A DNA stretch of 64,000 bases from Pectobacterium sp013449375. GTDB taxonomy: Bacteria > Pseudomonadota > Gammaproteobacteria > Enterobacterales > Enterobacteriaceae. Positions 28,009 to 36,984 of the stretch are shown in pieces; within the stretch, counting starts at the first letter, position 1; the number at the start of each line of letters is the position of its first letter. Made by a program: the position numbers and the translations under genes. The notes below the pieces were generated by a model. That model saw only the letters and a program-made list of their open reading frames with translations, made no database searches and had not been told where the DNA came from. Location of the stretch: NCBI RefSeq assembly GCF_048593165.1, contig NZ_CP184271.1. One strand, given 5' to 3'.

Positions 28009-28893
28009 ATGAAACTTCCCTCGTTAGCCTCTTTTCGCTTCTTTGAAGCGGCCGCACAAACCGGTAGCTTTGTTAAAGCCGCCGAGTCTCTGCACGTCAC
28101 ACATGGCGCCGTCAGCAGACAGATTAGGTTGCTGGAAGACGCGTTGGGGGTTGAACTGTTTGAGCGACGCAACCGAGCGATCTTTTTAAACGCAGCGGGC
28201 CGTTCTTTGCATACGGTCACACAGTCCGTTTTCGAGCAGCTTGAAGGGGCTGTCTATCGTCTACAGCAAGGTGCGCAGGATGACGTGTTGACGCTGTCAT
28301 GCGAACCCACTATTGCGATGAAATGGCTGATTCCACGGCTACCAGCGTTTAATCAGGCAAATCCCGATATCAAACTCCATCTGGTCGCGGCAGGCGGGCC
28401 GATTGATTTTGTACGCAGCGGCGTTGACCTTGCACTGCGGCGTGACGATTTTCACTGGGATCCACAAACGCATGACGTAAAGGTGTGCGACGAATGGATG
28501 GGGCCGGTAAGCCGTGACAAAACCGAACGCAAAAACAGTCTGGAAGGGATGCGTTTGCTCTATACCGGAACACGGCCGAAAGCGTGGGCAACCTGGCAAC
28601 GGCAGACGCATGTTTCCATCAAAGGCAGCGTCAGAGCGGACTACGAGCACTTCTATCTGTGTATTCAGGCGGCGGTCTCGGGGTTGGGCATGGCAATGGC
28701 GTCTTTCCTGATGGTGCAGGACGAGATTGCGAACGGACAACTGCATGCCCCTTACGGATTTGCGCAGGATGGTTCAGCGTATTATCTGCTGTCGCCCATC
28801 CCGCTTGAACAAAATGAGAAGTCCTTACGATTTCATACCTGGCTAATGCAGGAAGTGTCCGCCTGCCTTTCCGGGGTTGAAAAGGCGTGTTAA
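28009..28893 (+). CDS. LysR-type transcriptional regulator
   Basis: 294 residues from the ATG at 28009; a GTG two codons earlier is possible and neither has a good ribosome site. The N-terminal winged helix is typical (SFRFFEAAAQTGSFVKAAESLHVTHGAVSRQIRLLE, shown here in part as GSFVKAAESLHVTHGAVSRQ), and a substrate-binding domain follows. The ALRRDD segment and overall shape resemble GcvA-like regulators. Divergent from the LysE exporter and 18 nt upstream of an MFS transporter, so it may control both. Effector unknown. Confidence 0.88.
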   Translation: MKLPSLASFRFFEAAAQTGSFVKAAESLHVTHGAVSRQIRLLEDALGVELFERRNRAIFLNAAGRSLHTVTQSVFEQLEGAVYRLQQGAQDDVLTLSCEPTIAMKWLIPRLPAFNQANPDIKLHLVAAGGPIDFVRSGVDLALRRDDFHWDPQTHDVKVCDEWMGPVSRDKTERKNSLEGMRLLYTGTRPKAWATWQRQTHVSIKGSVRADYEHFYLCIQAAVSGLGMAMASFLMVQDEIANGQLHAPYGFAQDGSAYYLLSPIPLEQNEKSLRFHTWLMQEVSACLSGVEKAC

Positions 28894-28911
28894 ACCCATA
28901 CTGGAAACACA

Positions 28912-30078
28912 ATGACAGCACATTCCCGTGACACCCATTTCACGACACTGAATATGATTATTGCCGCCTCGCTTGTGGGGCTGGTGACAGGGTATACCCT
29001 GCCGCTGATCAGCCTGAAGCTGGCCGAACACGGGCACAGCACGGCAACACTCGGCGTTCTCGCAGCCCTTCCGGCAGCAGGGATGATGCTCTCTTCATTC
29101 GTTACCCCGTGGCTCAGTCGCCGTCTGCACGCCAGCTATCTGCTCTCCGGCAGCCTGATTATTCTGGCGGTATCCACCGTTGCCTCATTCCTGCTGTCAC
29201 ACCCTGTTTCGCTCATGTTCCCCCGTCTGTTAACCGGGCTGGCCTCGGGGGTATTGGTCGTGCTGGGAGAAACCTGGGTCACCAGTCAGGCTTCAGACAA
29301 ACACAAAGCGACGCTGACGGGGCTGTATGCCGCCGTTTTCACCGGATGTCAGCTGATAGGTCCGCTGCTCATTGCTGCTGGGGAACTGATGCAAATCTAT
29401 GCGCTATGGCTGATTTGTGGCATTTCCGTCGCGTGCGCGTTCATGCTGAGGAACTGTGCCACGATGGTTCAGACAGAGGAATCGTCTTCAACGTCTTATC
29501 GGGATCTTCTCCCTTTTCTCCCAGCCATCGCCTCTGGCGTACTCTGCTTTTCCTTCTTCGATGCCAGCATACTGGCGCTCTTTCCGCTTTACAGCATGGA
29601 GCAAGGTTTAGACGAAAAGTCCGCGATCTTATTGGTTACACTCATCTTTCTGGGCGACGCCGTCTTTCAGACGCCGATTGGCTGGCTGGCAGACAAGTGC
29701 GGTATTATCAAAACCCACATAGGCTGCGGCATCCTGTTCTGTGTGATGCTGGTATTGATCACCTTCTCATTCTCCTCCCCTGCACTGCTGGTTGCCGTCT
29801 GTATCGTACTGGGAGCCGCCGCAGGCGGGCTTTACACGCTATCTCTGGTACGGGCGGGTCAAAAATTTGCGGGTCAGCGACTGATCGTGATGAATTCCCT
29901 TCTGGGGCTGGTGTGGTCTGCGGGCAGCATCAGCGGGCCACTGTTCTCTGGCGCAGCCATCACGTTTTACGGCTACGATGGCCTCATCGCCATCTTGCTG
30001 CTAACCGGCGTGCTGTTTGTCGGCATACAGGGCGTATTAAGAAAAGCACGCGTATCACGTTCGCTGGGTGAAGAGTGA
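28912..30078 (+). CDS. MFS transporter
   Basis: 388 residues, about 12 hydrophobic helices. The stretch LTGLASGVLVVLGETWVTSQ is characteristic of the YcaD-like branch of the major facilitator superfamily, and GWLADKCGIIKT is the second loop motif. It starts 18 nt after the LysR stop, so they are probably one transcript. Inner membrane; substrate unknown, likely efflux of a small molecule. Confidence 0.85.
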   Translation: MTAHSRDTHFTTLNMIIAASLVGLVTGYTLPLISLKLAEHGHSTATLGVLAALPAAGMMLSSFVTPWLSRRLHASYLLSGSLIILAVSTVASFLLSHPVSLMFPRLLTGLASGVLVVLGETWVTSQASDKHKATLTGLYAAVFTGCQLIGPLLIAAGELMQIYALWLICGISVACAFMLRNCATMVQTEESSSTSYRDLLPFLPAIASGVLCFSFFDASILALFPLYSMEQGLDEKSAILLVTLIFLGDAVFQTPIGWLADKCGIIKTHIGCGILFCVMLVLITFSFSSPALLVAVCIVLGAAAGGLYTLSLVRAGQKFAGQRLIVMNSLLGLVWSAGSISGPLFSGAAITFYGYDGLIAILLLTGVLFVGIQGVLRKARVSRSLGEE

Positions 30079-30089
30079 ATGTCTGCATC

Positions 30090-30123
30090 AGGCACACCAA
30101 GCCAGCGACGGCCTGGTGTGCCT
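30090..30123. terminator. Perfect hairpin between convergent MFS and ABC genes
   Basis: AGGCACACCA (30090-30099) pairs fully with TGGTGTGCCT (30114-30123), with inner GCC/GGC pairing. It lies 12 nt after the MFS stop and 30 nt before the ABC ATPase stop on the other strand. No U-tract on either side, so it may protect 3' ends more than terminate transcription. Confidence 0.55.
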
Positions 30124-30152
30124 GAAATGGATGCAGCAGAGGAACGGGCGGT

Positions 30153-30971
30153 TTATGCGGCCATTTCGCGTTTGAACACCGCCAGCGTGTGCGCCTTGAC
30201 GCGAATAAACTCAGGGTCGCTCATCGCCTCTGCCCCGCGTGGACGCGCTAAATCAAACGGCACAATCTCCGACACCGTCGTCGGTCGACGCGTCAGCAGC
30301 AGGATTTCATCCGCCAGAAACACCGCATCTTCTAAATCGTGTGACACGATGACCATCGTCACGCCAGTCGCCAGTTGCACCTCTTGCAACTTGTCACGGA
30401 TAAACAACGTCATTTCAAAATCCAATGCGGAGAACGGCTCATCTAAAAACATCACCTCTGGCCCCGTCGCCAGCGCCCGCATGATACAGACCGTCTGCTG
30501 CTGCCCGCCTGAAAGCTCATACGGATAACGCTGAAGATCGAAACGAATATCAAACATCGCGATCAGTTCATCCATCCGCGTCTGCACATCCTGTTTGCTC
30601 ATCCCGCTACGTACCAGCGGATAGGCAATATTCTTCCAGGCGCTCATCCAGGGAAAAAGCGCATCACGATAGTTTTGGAACACATAGCCAATTCTGGTTT
30701 CCGCCAGCGTTTTGCCATCAAACAGGATATCGCCGCTATCCACGGGAATCAGCCCGGCAATCATGTTCATCAGCGTCGATTTACCACAGCCGTTTGGCCC
30801 GAAAATCGACACGATCTTGCCGCGCGGCAAATCCAGATTTAGATCGGTATACAGCGGCTGACCGGCAAACGATTTGTTCAACCCGCGAATGGTGACGTGG
30901 GTGTTCGGTGCCGGATAAGGCGGTAGCGCCGTCTCCGGTTTTTCCACTTGCGCTATGCTCTGTGTCATCAT
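30153..30971 (-). CDS. NitT/TauT-type ABC transporter ATP-binding protein
   Basis: 272 residues. Walker A GPNGCGKST (about 58-66), Q-loop VFQNYRDALFPWMSAWKNI, signature LSGGQQQ, Walker B VMFLDEPFSALD and the switch IVSHDLEDAVFLAD are intact. The RDALFPW segment is characteristic of the nitrate/sulfonate/taurine/thiamine-precursor importers. Its ATG overlaps the permease stop by 4 nt. Last gene of an operon: binding protein, permease, ATPase. Confidence 0.9.
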   Translation of the reverse strand: MMTQSIAQVEKPETALPPYPAPNTHVTIRGLNKSFAGQPLYTDLNLDLPRGKIVSIFGPNGCGKSTLMNMIAGLIPVDSGDILFDGKTLAETRIGYVFQNYRDALFPWMSAWKNIAYPLVRSGMSKQDVQTRMDELIAMFDIRFDLQRYPYELSGGQQQTVCIMRALATGPEVMFLDEPFSALDFEMTLFIRDKLQEVQLATGVTMVIVSHDLEDAVFLADEILLLTRRPTTVSEIVPFDLARPRGAEAMSDPEFIRVKAHTLAVFKREMAA

Positions 30972-31732
30972 GCTTTGCCACTCCAGTGAACAATTCGTTT
31001 TTCTACGATCAGAAACAGGACGTTAAGCAGATATCCCAATGCCCCCGTAATAAGAATAGAGGCGTACATATCCCGAATATTGAACACCTGCTGCGCATCG
31101 ATGATGCGGTGCCCTAGCCCTGTTTCCGAGCCAATAAACATCTCCGCGACAATCACAATCACCAACGCCATCGACACACCAGTGCGTAGACCGACAAAGG
31201 TTTGCGCCAGACTTTCCAGCAGCATGATGTCTTTAAAAATATGCCAGCGGGAGATTCCCATCACCTGTGCTGCCATAAGACGGGTTTTCTTGGCATTCAT
31301 CACGCCATAGGCGCTGTTGAACAGAATCACCAGCACGGCCGCAAAGGCCGAAATAGCAATTTTATTCGCGTCGGTGATGCCAAAAATCAGCAAAAATAGC
31401 GGGATCAGCGCTGACGAGGGCGTAGAGCGGAAGAAGTCGATCAGAAACTCCAGGCTGCGGTAAATCTTTTCGTTGCTTCCCAGAATAACGCCCAGCGGCA
31501 CGCCAATCAGTGCAGCAAAACCAAATGCGGCAAGTGTACGGTACAACGTCGCGCCAATATCCGTGCGCATACCGACATCCGCGAAGGACTGGAACAGATA
31601 GCCCAACGTATCGACCGGCGAGGGTAATAAAATGGGGTTCAGCCATTTTGCGCTGACCGCCAACTGCCAGAAGAGAAACAGCAGAATCGGGCCGACAGCA
31701 GGCAATAATTTAGACGTCCAATGCTGACGCAT
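30968..31732 (-). CDS. NitT/TauT-type ABC transporter permease
   Basis: 254 residues, about six membrane helices starting LLPAVGPILLFLFWQLAVSA. The cytoplasmic coupling loop (ARLMAAQVMGISRWHIFKDIMLLESLAQ region, with the EAA-like pattern) and STPSSALIPLFLLIFGI are typical of SsuC/TauC-like permeases. It begins 15 nt after the binding-protein gene and overlaps the ATPase by 4 nt. Inner membrane. Confidence 0.9.
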   Translation of the reverse strand: MRQHWTSKLLPAVGPILLFLFWQLAVSAKWLNPILLPSPVDTLGYLFQSFADVGMRTDIGATLYRTLAAFGFAALIGVPLGVILGSNEKIYRSLEFLIDFFRSTPSSALIPLFLLIFGITDANKIAISAFAAVLVILFNSAYGVMNAKKTRLMAAQVMGISRWHIFKDIMLLESLAQTFVGLRTGVSMALVIVIVAEMFIGSETGLGHRIIDAQQVFNIRDMYASILITGALGYLLNVLFLIVEKRIVHWSGKA

Positions 31733-31747
31733 AATCGCGCTCCTCCC

Positions 31748-32767
31748 CTATGGCTGATAAATCAGGCTGCTGACATCCACCGGCTGCCGGAAGATTTTTC
31801 TTTCGGTGAACACATCATAAAACTTCTGGAACCACGCCAAATTGTCGCCTTTTAGCTCGTCATACATGACAAACCCCGGCAACGGCACCTCTTTACTCAG
31901 CTCGGCTTCAATACTGGTGTATCCGGTGATGTGCTCACGCGCGGCATCCGGATTCTGCTGAATAAATTGCACCGATTTGGCATAGGCCTGCGTGAAGCGT
32001 TTTGCGTCCGCCGCACGGCTTTCGATGAAACCGCTATTGAGTGCCGCCGCACCGCCAAACCACGGCGCATCAGGGTTACCGAGTACATAGCGTGAGATCA
32101 CCCCAGTTTCCAGCGTGCGCGACAGCCCTTTCAGCCGCCCTACCGTTCCCGTCGGTTCCAGCGTATAAACCCCGTCAATCTGGCCCGCAGCCAACGCGGC
32201 GACATGCTGCCCAACCGGCAGCTCCGTCACCCGCAGTTCATCCGCGGTAAAGCCATTCTTCTCCAGAATGATTTTGGTCATCACCACATTCTGAATACCC
32301 GGTCCGCAGGCGATACGTTTCCCTTTCAGCTCCGCGATACTTTTTACGTCGCTGTTTAACGGCACCAGAAATTCATCCAATACCATCTTATGATTCGACG
32401 GGTTCGAGCAAATAATCTTGAACAAGCCGGGGGAGGTAATCTCGCCTAATCCCAATGCACCGGTGGCCGTACCGTTGGCACACCCATGTATGCGCCCCGT
32501 GATCATCCCCTCAACAATCTGTTGCGGGCTGGCGAATTTCACCGCACGAACATTCAGTCCAGCATCTTTGAAAAAGCCCCGCTCAACGCCCACATATAAA
32601 GGCAAACCGCCCACAATGGGCCAATAGCCGATGCGAATTTCTTCACTGTCGGCAGCAAAAGCCATGCTCGGTAGCAGGCTGCTTAGCGTCAACGCGCCTG
32701 CGCTAGCCGCTGACCACGCCATTAACTGCCTGCGTTTACGATCGATCTTGTCATTGTTATTTTTCAT
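31748..32767 (-). CDS. ABC transporter substrate-binding protein (NMT1/SsuA-like)
   Basis: 339 residues from the ATG at 32767 (GGGG 6 nt ahead; an in-frame TTG upstream is less likely). The N-terminus KIDRKRRQLMAWSAASAGAL carries paired arginines before a hydrophobic stretch and may be a Tat signal; cleavage is probably after MAFA. The mature part opens IRIGYWPIVGGLPLYVGVERGFFKDAGL, the NMT1/SsuA-type binding fold (shown in part). Such proteins bind nitrate, sulfonates, taurine or thiamine precursors; no neighbouring enzyme narrows this down. First gene of the importer operon. Confidence 0.87.
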   Translation of the reverse strand: MKNNNDKIDRKRRQLMAWSAASAGALTLSSLLPSMAFAADSEEIRIGYWPIVGGLPLYVGVERGFFKDAGLNVRAVKFASPQQIVEGMITGRIHGCANGTATGALGLGEITSPGLFKIICSNPSNHKMVLDEFLVPLNSDVKSIAELKGKRIACGPGIQNVVMTKIILEKNGFTADELRVTELPVGQHVAALAAGQIDGVYTLEPTGTVGRLKGLSRTLETGVISRYVLGNPDAPWFGGAAALNSGFIESRAADAKRFTQAYAKSVQFIQQNPDAAREHITGYTSIEAELSKEVPLPGFVMYDELKGDNLAWFQKFYDVFTERKIFRQPVDVSSLIYQP

Positions 32768-33185
32768 ACGTTTCCCCTTCAACGGTGAGCGAACAACAGC
32801 CGATAAAACCCAGCTTGAAAAACCGAACAGGTCGATTGCCTGAATCGCGTCATCTTGTACACAAGACGGTATATAAGACTAAGCACAGGCCGTGCCATGT
32901 TTATCAGCACCACAAAACCCAGCAAATACGCTGTTCCCGTGGCGTTAGCGCACCAAAAAAAAGCAAAACGTTACAAAAATGCATTACGAGTGATGCAGAG
33001 TGACGCTGCCATCAGCACATCGCCTTCTTGCTGAGGCAGACAAATGTGGCATCATAGAAACGATGGGTTGCTGCGTTTTTCTCTGCGTTATGTCGTGCTT
33101 TACCACCCCTCTATTCGGGCCACAGGCGACGAATCGGGATGAGCACACTTTTCGGGCAGACATAGTCTGAGAATCGTGTCGCTAA
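32768..33185. other. Intergenic region upstream of the ABC importer
   Basis: No gene seen. It carries the divergent start regions of the importer (minus) and the DUF1963 gene (plus). The clearest signal is the 14-bp dyad at 32853-32866. On the minus strand a TATATA at 32871-32876 lies just before that dyad and could be a -10 element. Confidence 0.6.
32853..32866. promoter_or_regulatory. Dyad TCTTGTACACAAGA, candidate operator of the ABC importer
   Basis: TCTTGT (32853-32858) and ACAAGA (32861-32866) form a perfect 6-bp inverted repeat with a 2-bp spacer, about 90 bp upstream of the binding-protein ATG. The TTGT-N2-ACAA pattern is seen for GntR-family repressors. A TATATA lies next to it on the transcribed side. 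Regulator unknown. Confidence 0.45.
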
Positions 33186-33220
33186 GCTCCTGTTCTAAGG
33201 AGCAAGTATTCAAACAGGAG
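33186..33220 (+). promoter_or_regulatory. Mutually exclusive hairpins over the DUF1963 ribosome site
   Basis: CTCCTGTT (33187-33194) is fully complementary to AACAGGAG (33213-33220), which contains the AGGAG ribosome site of the gene starting at 33226. The same 5' arm, GCTCCT (33186-33191), also pairs with AGGAGC (33198-33203). The two hairpins cannot coexist: one masks the ribosome site and the other frees it. No known riboswitch aptamer is recognised upstream. Confidence 0.5.
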
Positions 33221-33225
33221 TCGTT

Positions 33226-34365
33226 ATGCCAATCATACATATGGAAGAATCGGCCAATCCCTCCGAGGCTGTCGAACCCACCTTGCTCCCGCTGTTGGCG
33301 GAGCATTCTCCGCAGCGACAACATCTTGTGAATACGCTGCTCTCAGCAAAGACCATCCCTCCCATAACCCATGCAGTGGCTGGCACATTACGCAGCAGCG
33401 TCGATTTCTATCATGGCACTGAGGACGACCACACAGCGCTGGGCAACCACCGACTCGGTGGTCTGCCAGATTTACCTGTCGATATCCCCTACCCTAGTGT
33501 CAGCGTCACCGAAGACACCTTGCTCGAATACGAGGAATGCTGGCAAGAAGGTGAAGACGAAAAAGACGAGTGCATTTTCCCTTGGGACAACGTTACACAG
33601 CGCTATCGTGTACCACTGGAATTTATTGCGCAGATAGACTGCCGCGCTTTAGCCCCGTTACAGGACTATCTGCCGCGTGAGGGAACCCTATTCTTCTTTC
33701 TGGAATGCGGAAGCAGCCCTGTAACAACCCGAGGGAAAGTCATCTATGTACAGGATTCCGCACGCCTATGCAGCGGCGTGCGCTTTGCCGACCTGGCCTT
33801 CAATGACGAAAAGACACTAGGGCAAAAAACCGCCTTTCAACTGCATCCGAGAGCCAGCGTCGCCGTCCCCAGCTTTTACGCATTACACCAAAATCCCCAT
33901 CTTGATGCTCTAGTGTGCTCACGACTGAGTCAGGAACAGCAGGCAGCATTGCATGATGGTGAATACGACGATGTGTTATCCCACATTGGCTTTGCGCAAT
34001 ATTACGCATGGCAGTTGCGGCAACTGGGGGCATTCAATCTGTTGCCCGATAGTAAAGCGACGAAAGAGCAACTCGCCTGGATGATCGAAAAGGAGATGCT
34101 GCCATCGGGCTTTCCGCCTGATGCCCCGTTACCTGAATATCAGGGTATTGCCCGAGTCAACGGCTGTGGCTTTAGCCAGCATGAATTGCCAGAGTGGCAG
34201 GCAGCACAGCAATTAGGCGGCGAAGCACAGGACTGGCTGGTGCTGTTTCAGGTCTGTCTGGACGGACAATTTCAGTGGGATGACGGTACGCTGAATTTCA
34301 TCATCCACCGCACCGACCTTGCCGCCCTACGCTTCGACCGCGTATTTCTGGTCTGCGACTACTGA
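33226..34365 (+). CDS. DUF1963 (YwqG-like) family protein
   Basis: 379 residues, no signal peptide. Typical DUF1963 features are GNHRLGGLPDLPVDIPYP (about 82-99), the beta-rich FIAQIDCRALAPL, GTLFFFLECG and, near the end, WLVLFQVCLD with WDDGTLNFIIHRTDLA. The family is widespread with no established function; some members are thought to be immunity- or SMI1-like proteins, but nothing here shows that. AGGAG is 5 nt before the ATG and lies inside two competing hairpins. It is the last protein gene before the tRNA-Gly pair. Confidence 0.82.
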   Translation: MPIIHMEESANPSEAVEPTLLPLLAEHSPQRQHLVNTLLSAKTIPPITHAVAGTLRSSVDFYHGTEDDHTALGNHRLGGLPDLPVDIPYPSVSVTEDTLLEYEECWQEGEDEKDECIFPWDNVTQRYRVPLEFIAQIDCRALAPLQDYLPREGTLFFFLECGSSPVTTRGKVIYVQDSARLCSGVRFADLAFNDEKTLGQKTAFQLHPRASVAVPSFYALHQNPHLDALVCSRLSQEQQAALHDGEYDDVLSHIGFAQYYAWQLRQLGAFNLLPDSKATKEQLAWMIEKEMLPSGFPPDAPLPEYQGIARVNGCGFSQHELPEWQAAQQLGGEAQDWLVLFQVCLDGQFQWDDGTLNFIIHRTDLAALRFDRVFLVCDY

Positions 34366-34575
34366 GGATGTAGCCAAAGCTAAGTGGGCGACCTTGATAA
34401 GCGCAACGACAATCCACCGAGAATTAATCGCGGCAATTGTCGTTGATATTATGCGATACAGGCTTAAGACTTAGCGCTGATCTGCGCCATCGACCAGCAT
34501 TATGGTTTTAGAAAGTAGTGATGGATCAAGAAATTTTCTTTGGGGTGACGATGTTGGATAACAAGAAGAAAAGAT

Positions 34576-34651
<76 letters not shown>

Positions 34652-34727
34652 ATATCGAACAGACATTAACAGGCGTTACGTCTGATTACTGCACACTGAT
34701 TGTATGGTGACAAGCAGTGATAAAAAT

Positions 34728-34803
<76 letters not shown>

Positions 34804-34867
34804 TCGGGAAATTTTCACACAATGTTGAAGTTCTTTAATTGAAATTCTTCATCGTTATGGGGTGCGC

Positions 34868-34895
34868 ATTATACGAGAAATCCGTTTAACCGCAA
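34868..34895 (-). promoter_or_regulatory. Promoter of the tRNA-Gly pair, stringent type
   Basis: On the minus strand TTGCGG (-35, 34890-34895), a 16-bp spacer and a perfect TATAAT (-10, 34868-34873) are followed by GCGCACC. A GC-rich discriminator is typical of stable-RNA promoters shut down by ppGpp. A-T rich sequence just upstream could act as an UP element. Confidence 0.85.
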
Positions 34896-35048
34896 GCCCC
34901 AAAAAATGAAAATTTGTCTGACTGCTGATAAAAAAAACAATATGTTGATAAAACAGACACTCGCTGACAAAACAGACGGTGTTGCGTAGCGTTGTGGCGT
35001 CAATAGCAGCGGTTCGCTGCACATCACGCCCTACCCCGCTTGCTTCAT

Positions 35049-35591
35049 CTACAACCGCAGAAAATTCTCACGGTAATAAGCCAGTTCCGCCAGTGATTCG
35101 CGAATGTCGTCCATCGCCTGATGCGTGCCCTGCTTCTTAAAGCCTGTCAGAACTTCCGGCTTCCAGCGTCGCGCCAGCTCTTTGAGCGTGCTGACATCCA
35201 GATAGCGGTAGTGAAAGTAGGCTTCCAACTCCGGCATATAGCGGAACAGGAAGCGGCGATCCTGCCCAATGCTATTGCCACAGATCGGCGATTTACCCGC
35301 TGGCACCCATTTTTGTAGAAACGCCAGCGTTTCCAGCTCGGCGGCACGTTCATCCGTGGTGCTGGCTTTGACGCGATCCGTCAGGCCGCTGGCACCGTGT
35401 GTACGCACATTCCAGTCATCCATCAGCGCCAGTTGGCTGTCTGACTGGTGCACCGCCATGACCGGCCCTTCAGCCAACACGTTCAGATTAGCATCCGTCA
35501 CCAGCGTTGCGATCTCAATGATGCGATCGCGATCCGGGTTCAGGCCGGTCATCTCGAGATCGATCCAGATCAGGTTATTTTCATCTACCAT
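35049..35591 (-). CDS. orn: Oligoribonuclease Orn
   Basis: 180 residues, the family length. The DEDDh exonuclease motifs are WIDLEMTGLNPDRDRIIEIA (residues 9-28, two acidic metal ligands), GNSIGQDRRFLFRYMPEL (third Asp) and THQAMDDIRESLAEL (His and last Asp). Orn degrades the 2-5 nt RNA fragments left by other RNases to mononucleotides and is essential in E. coli. Divergent from rsgA, with the tRNA-Gly pair downstream, as in E. coli. Confidence 0.97.
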   Translation of the reverse strand: MVDENNLIWIDLEMTGLNPDRDRIIEIATLVTDANLNVLAEGPVMAVHQSDSQLALMDDWNVRTHGASGLTDRVKASTTDERAAELETLAFLQKWVPAGKSPICGNSIGQDRRFLFRYMPELEAYFHYRYLDVSTLKELARRWKPEVLTGFKKQGTHQAMDDIRESLAELAYYRENFLRL

Positions 35592-35791
35592 CGTGGGAAT
35601 TCCTGTTGCGTGGGTGTTACTGTTGCCTTGTGCCCTGTCGTCGATACAAGGATACCAGTATCAATCTCAATGCTGATACCGATAAGGTGGTATCAGTTAA
35701 TTAAAATCAAATAGGGTGTATTATAGTCCGTTCAAACGCGGCGGGCGATAACGCACTGCCGCGAACGATAAATCGTCTTAAGTGAGGCTCA

Positions 35792-36841
35792 GTGAGCAAA
35801 AAGAAACTGTCGAAAGGTCAGCAGCGTCGGGTTAGCGCAAACCATCAGCGTCGCCTGAAAAAAACGGAAAGCAAAGTCGAATGGGAAGATAGCCAACTGG
35901 GCGATGCGCAGGAAGGTATTATCATCAGCCGATTCGGTATGCACGCCGATGTGGAAGCCGCCGATGGTGTGGTGCACCGCTGCAACATTCGTCGGACCAT
36001 TTCATCGCTGGTGACTGGCGACCGCGTCGTTTGGCGCCCTGGCCATGAATCACTCGCTGGCATCAGCGGGATCGTGGAAGCCGTTCACCCCCGTCATTCC
36101 GTCCTGACACGTCCTGACTATTACGATGGCATTAAGCCGATCGCCGCCAATATCGATCAGATCGTGATCGTCTCCGCGATCTTACCTGAACTGTCGCTGA
36201 ACATTATCGATCGCTATCTGGTCGCCTGCGAAACGCTGGAGATCGAACCGCTGATCGTACTGAACAAAATTGACCTGCTGGATGACGAATCCCGCCAGTT
36301 TGTTGATAAATTGATGGATATCTACCGCGCGCTCAACTATCGCGTGCTGATGGTGTCCAGCCATACTCAACAAGGTATCCCTGAGCTGGAACAGGCGCTC
36401 ACCGACCGTATTAGTATTTTCGCCGGACAATCAGGCGTAGGGAAATCCAGCCTGCTTAACGCGCTGCTCGCACTGGATGAAGAACGGATTCTGGTGAATG
36501 AGGTTTCCGATACCTCAGGATTGGGACAGCACACCACCACCGCCTCCCGACTTTACCATTTTCCGCACGGCGGCGACGTCATCGACTCACCGGGCGTGCG
36601 CGAATTTGGTCTGTGGCATCTGGAACCCGAACAGGTTACGCGCGGTTTCATCGAACTACGCAAATACATCGGTTCGTGTAAATTCCGCGATTGTAAACAT
36701 GAAAACGATCCGGGCTGCGCCATTAACGCCGCGCTGGAGCGCGGAGAGATTGCCGTAGAGCGCTATGATAACTATCACCGAATTCTGGAAAGCATGGCGC
36801 AAGTAAAAACGCGTAAAGGCTTTTCAGATACAGATAACTGA
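35792..36841 (+). CDS. rsgA: Ribosome small-subunit GTPase RsgA
   Basis: 349 residues from a GTG start with GAGG 5 nt ahead. A circularly permuted GTPase: G4 LNKIDLLDD, then G5 VSSHT, then G1 GQSGVGKSS (about 212-220) and G3 DSPGVREFG. The basic N-terminus (KKKLSKGQQRRVSANHQRRLKK) is followed by an OB fold, and the C-terminal zinc knuckle is CKFRDCKHENDPGC. RsgA checks the decoding site of the maturing 30S subunit and releases RbfA. Followed by psd after 143 nt. Confidence 0.96.
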   Translation: MSKKKLSKGQQRRVSANHQRRLKKTESKVEWEDSQLGDAQEGIIISRFGMHADVEAADGVVHRCNIRRTISSLVTGDRVVWRPGHESLAGISGIVEAVHPRHSVLTRPDYYDGIKPIAANIDQIVIVSAILPELSLNIIDRYLVACETLEIEPLIVLNKIDLLDDESRQFVDKLMDIYRALNYRVLMVSSHTQQGIPELEQALTDRISIFAGQSGVGKSSLLNALLALDEERILVNEVSDTSGLGQHTTTASRLYHFPHGGDVIDSPGVREFGLWHLEPEQVTRGFIELRKYIGSCKFRDCKHENDPGCAINAALERGEIAVERYDNYHRILESMAQVKTRKGFSDTDN

Positions 36842-36984
36842 CATTTATCATGACCATCGTTACAATGCGCCCCCTTTGAGAGTTTACGAATCCGCTGACT
36901 CTCTTCTGGGCTACCGCTGGCAACGTCAGGCGAGTTTCCCAGACTGTTTATTTTATGGCGCACTATTAATACAAGAGGCTCACC

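Noticed and set aside
36880..36906. GAGAGT...ACTCTC dyad between rsgA and psd
   Set aside because: Six-bp stem with a long loop and no U-tract; too weak to call a terminator.
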